NCBI GenBank assembly: GCA_947169005.1
Contig: CAMVOG010000156.1
Location: forward strand, 1 to 5,733
Reading direction: 5' to 3'
DNA length: 5,733 nucleotides
Source: an uncultured Clostridia bacterium
Lineage (GTDB): Bacteria > Bacillota > Clostridia > Oscillospirales > Oscillospiraceae
In this document: one piece after another, positions 5,678-5,733 of the stretch
How positions within the stretch are numbered: position 1 is the first letter of the stretch
Layout: each line of letters starts with the position of its first letter
Translations under genes and position numbers: made by a program
The notes under the pieces: model-generated
Told to the model about the DNA's origin: nothing
Database searches by the model: none
What the model saw: only the letters and a program-made list of their open reading frames with translations

Positions 5678-5710
5678 CTCAGTGTGTCGACAAAGTGTCG
5701 ACACACTGAG
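5678..5710. repeat. 33-bp perfect palindrome next to the terminator
   Basis: Two perfect 15-bp arms, CTCAGTGTGTCGACA (5678-5692) and TGTCGACACACTGAG (5696-5710), are separated by AAG. Each arm contains the 8-bp palindrome TGTCGACA, so there are two copies of that site 11 bp apart. It directly adjoins the terminator stem without a spacer. It could be a second hairpin, an operator, or a copy of a dispersed intergenic repeat. The sequence alone does not decide. I see no gene in 5711-5733. Confidence 0.9.
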
Positions 5711-5733
5711 CATGAAAAAGGAAAATCTGTCCG

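Noticed and set aside
5712..5733. Possible plus-strand gene start (ATG AAA AAG GAA, MKKENLS)
   Set aside because: Only seven codons are visible, no good Shine-Dalgarno precedes it, and the palindrome directly upstream leaves no room for a clear promoter.

Overview
The window is GC-rich (by eye above 60 %) and carries five tightly packed genes, all on the minus strand. In transcription order they are dxs (complete), tlyA-type rRNA methyltransferase (complete), nadK (complete), argR (complete) and recN (5' part only, cut by the window's left edge at its Walker B motif). The order dxs-tlyA-argR-recN is the arrangement known from spore-forming Firmicutes such as Bacillus subtilis (dxs-yqxC-ahrC-recN, followed there by spoIVB and spo0A). 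The version with nadK between tlyA and argR is, to my knowledge, common in Clostridia. With the high GC content and the protein sequence style this suggests a gut-type clostridial genome of the Oscillospiraceae/Ruminococcaceae kind. That placement is inference, not a database result.

Layout: positions 5484-5733 are non-coding and AT-rich near dxs. They hold, in dxs transcription order, a perfect 33-bp palindrome, a rho-independent terminator for something upstream, a small GC hairpin, three 11-bp-phased TTGAAT-like repeats, a strong sigma-A-type promoter, a leader hairpin, and a good Shine-Dalgarno before a TTG start. dxs/tlyA and tlyA/nadK overlap by ATGA, so translation is probably coupled. 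nadK also ends in an ATGA, but the favoured argR start lies 90 nt further on, after a leader built of three perfect 20-bp tandem repeats. A 29-nt gap separates argR from recN. No internal terminator with a U-tract is visible, so the five genes plausibly form one operon driven from the promoter at 5546-5574.

Function: Dxs makes 1-deoxy-D-xylulose 5-phosphate, the first intermediate of non-mevalonate isoprenoid synthesis (also a thiamine and pyridoxal precursor). TlyA methylates rRNA. NadK makes NADP. ArgR is the arginine-responsive repressor. RecN is an SMC-like double-strand-break repair protein. These are housekeeping genes with no obvious shared pathway, and I see no new multi-gene system. 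The parts worth a second look are non-coding: the repeat array in front of argR (possibly degenerate ARG boxes), the palindrome/terminator stack, and the phased repeats over the dxs promoter. The long plus-strand open frames are antisense shadows of these genes.
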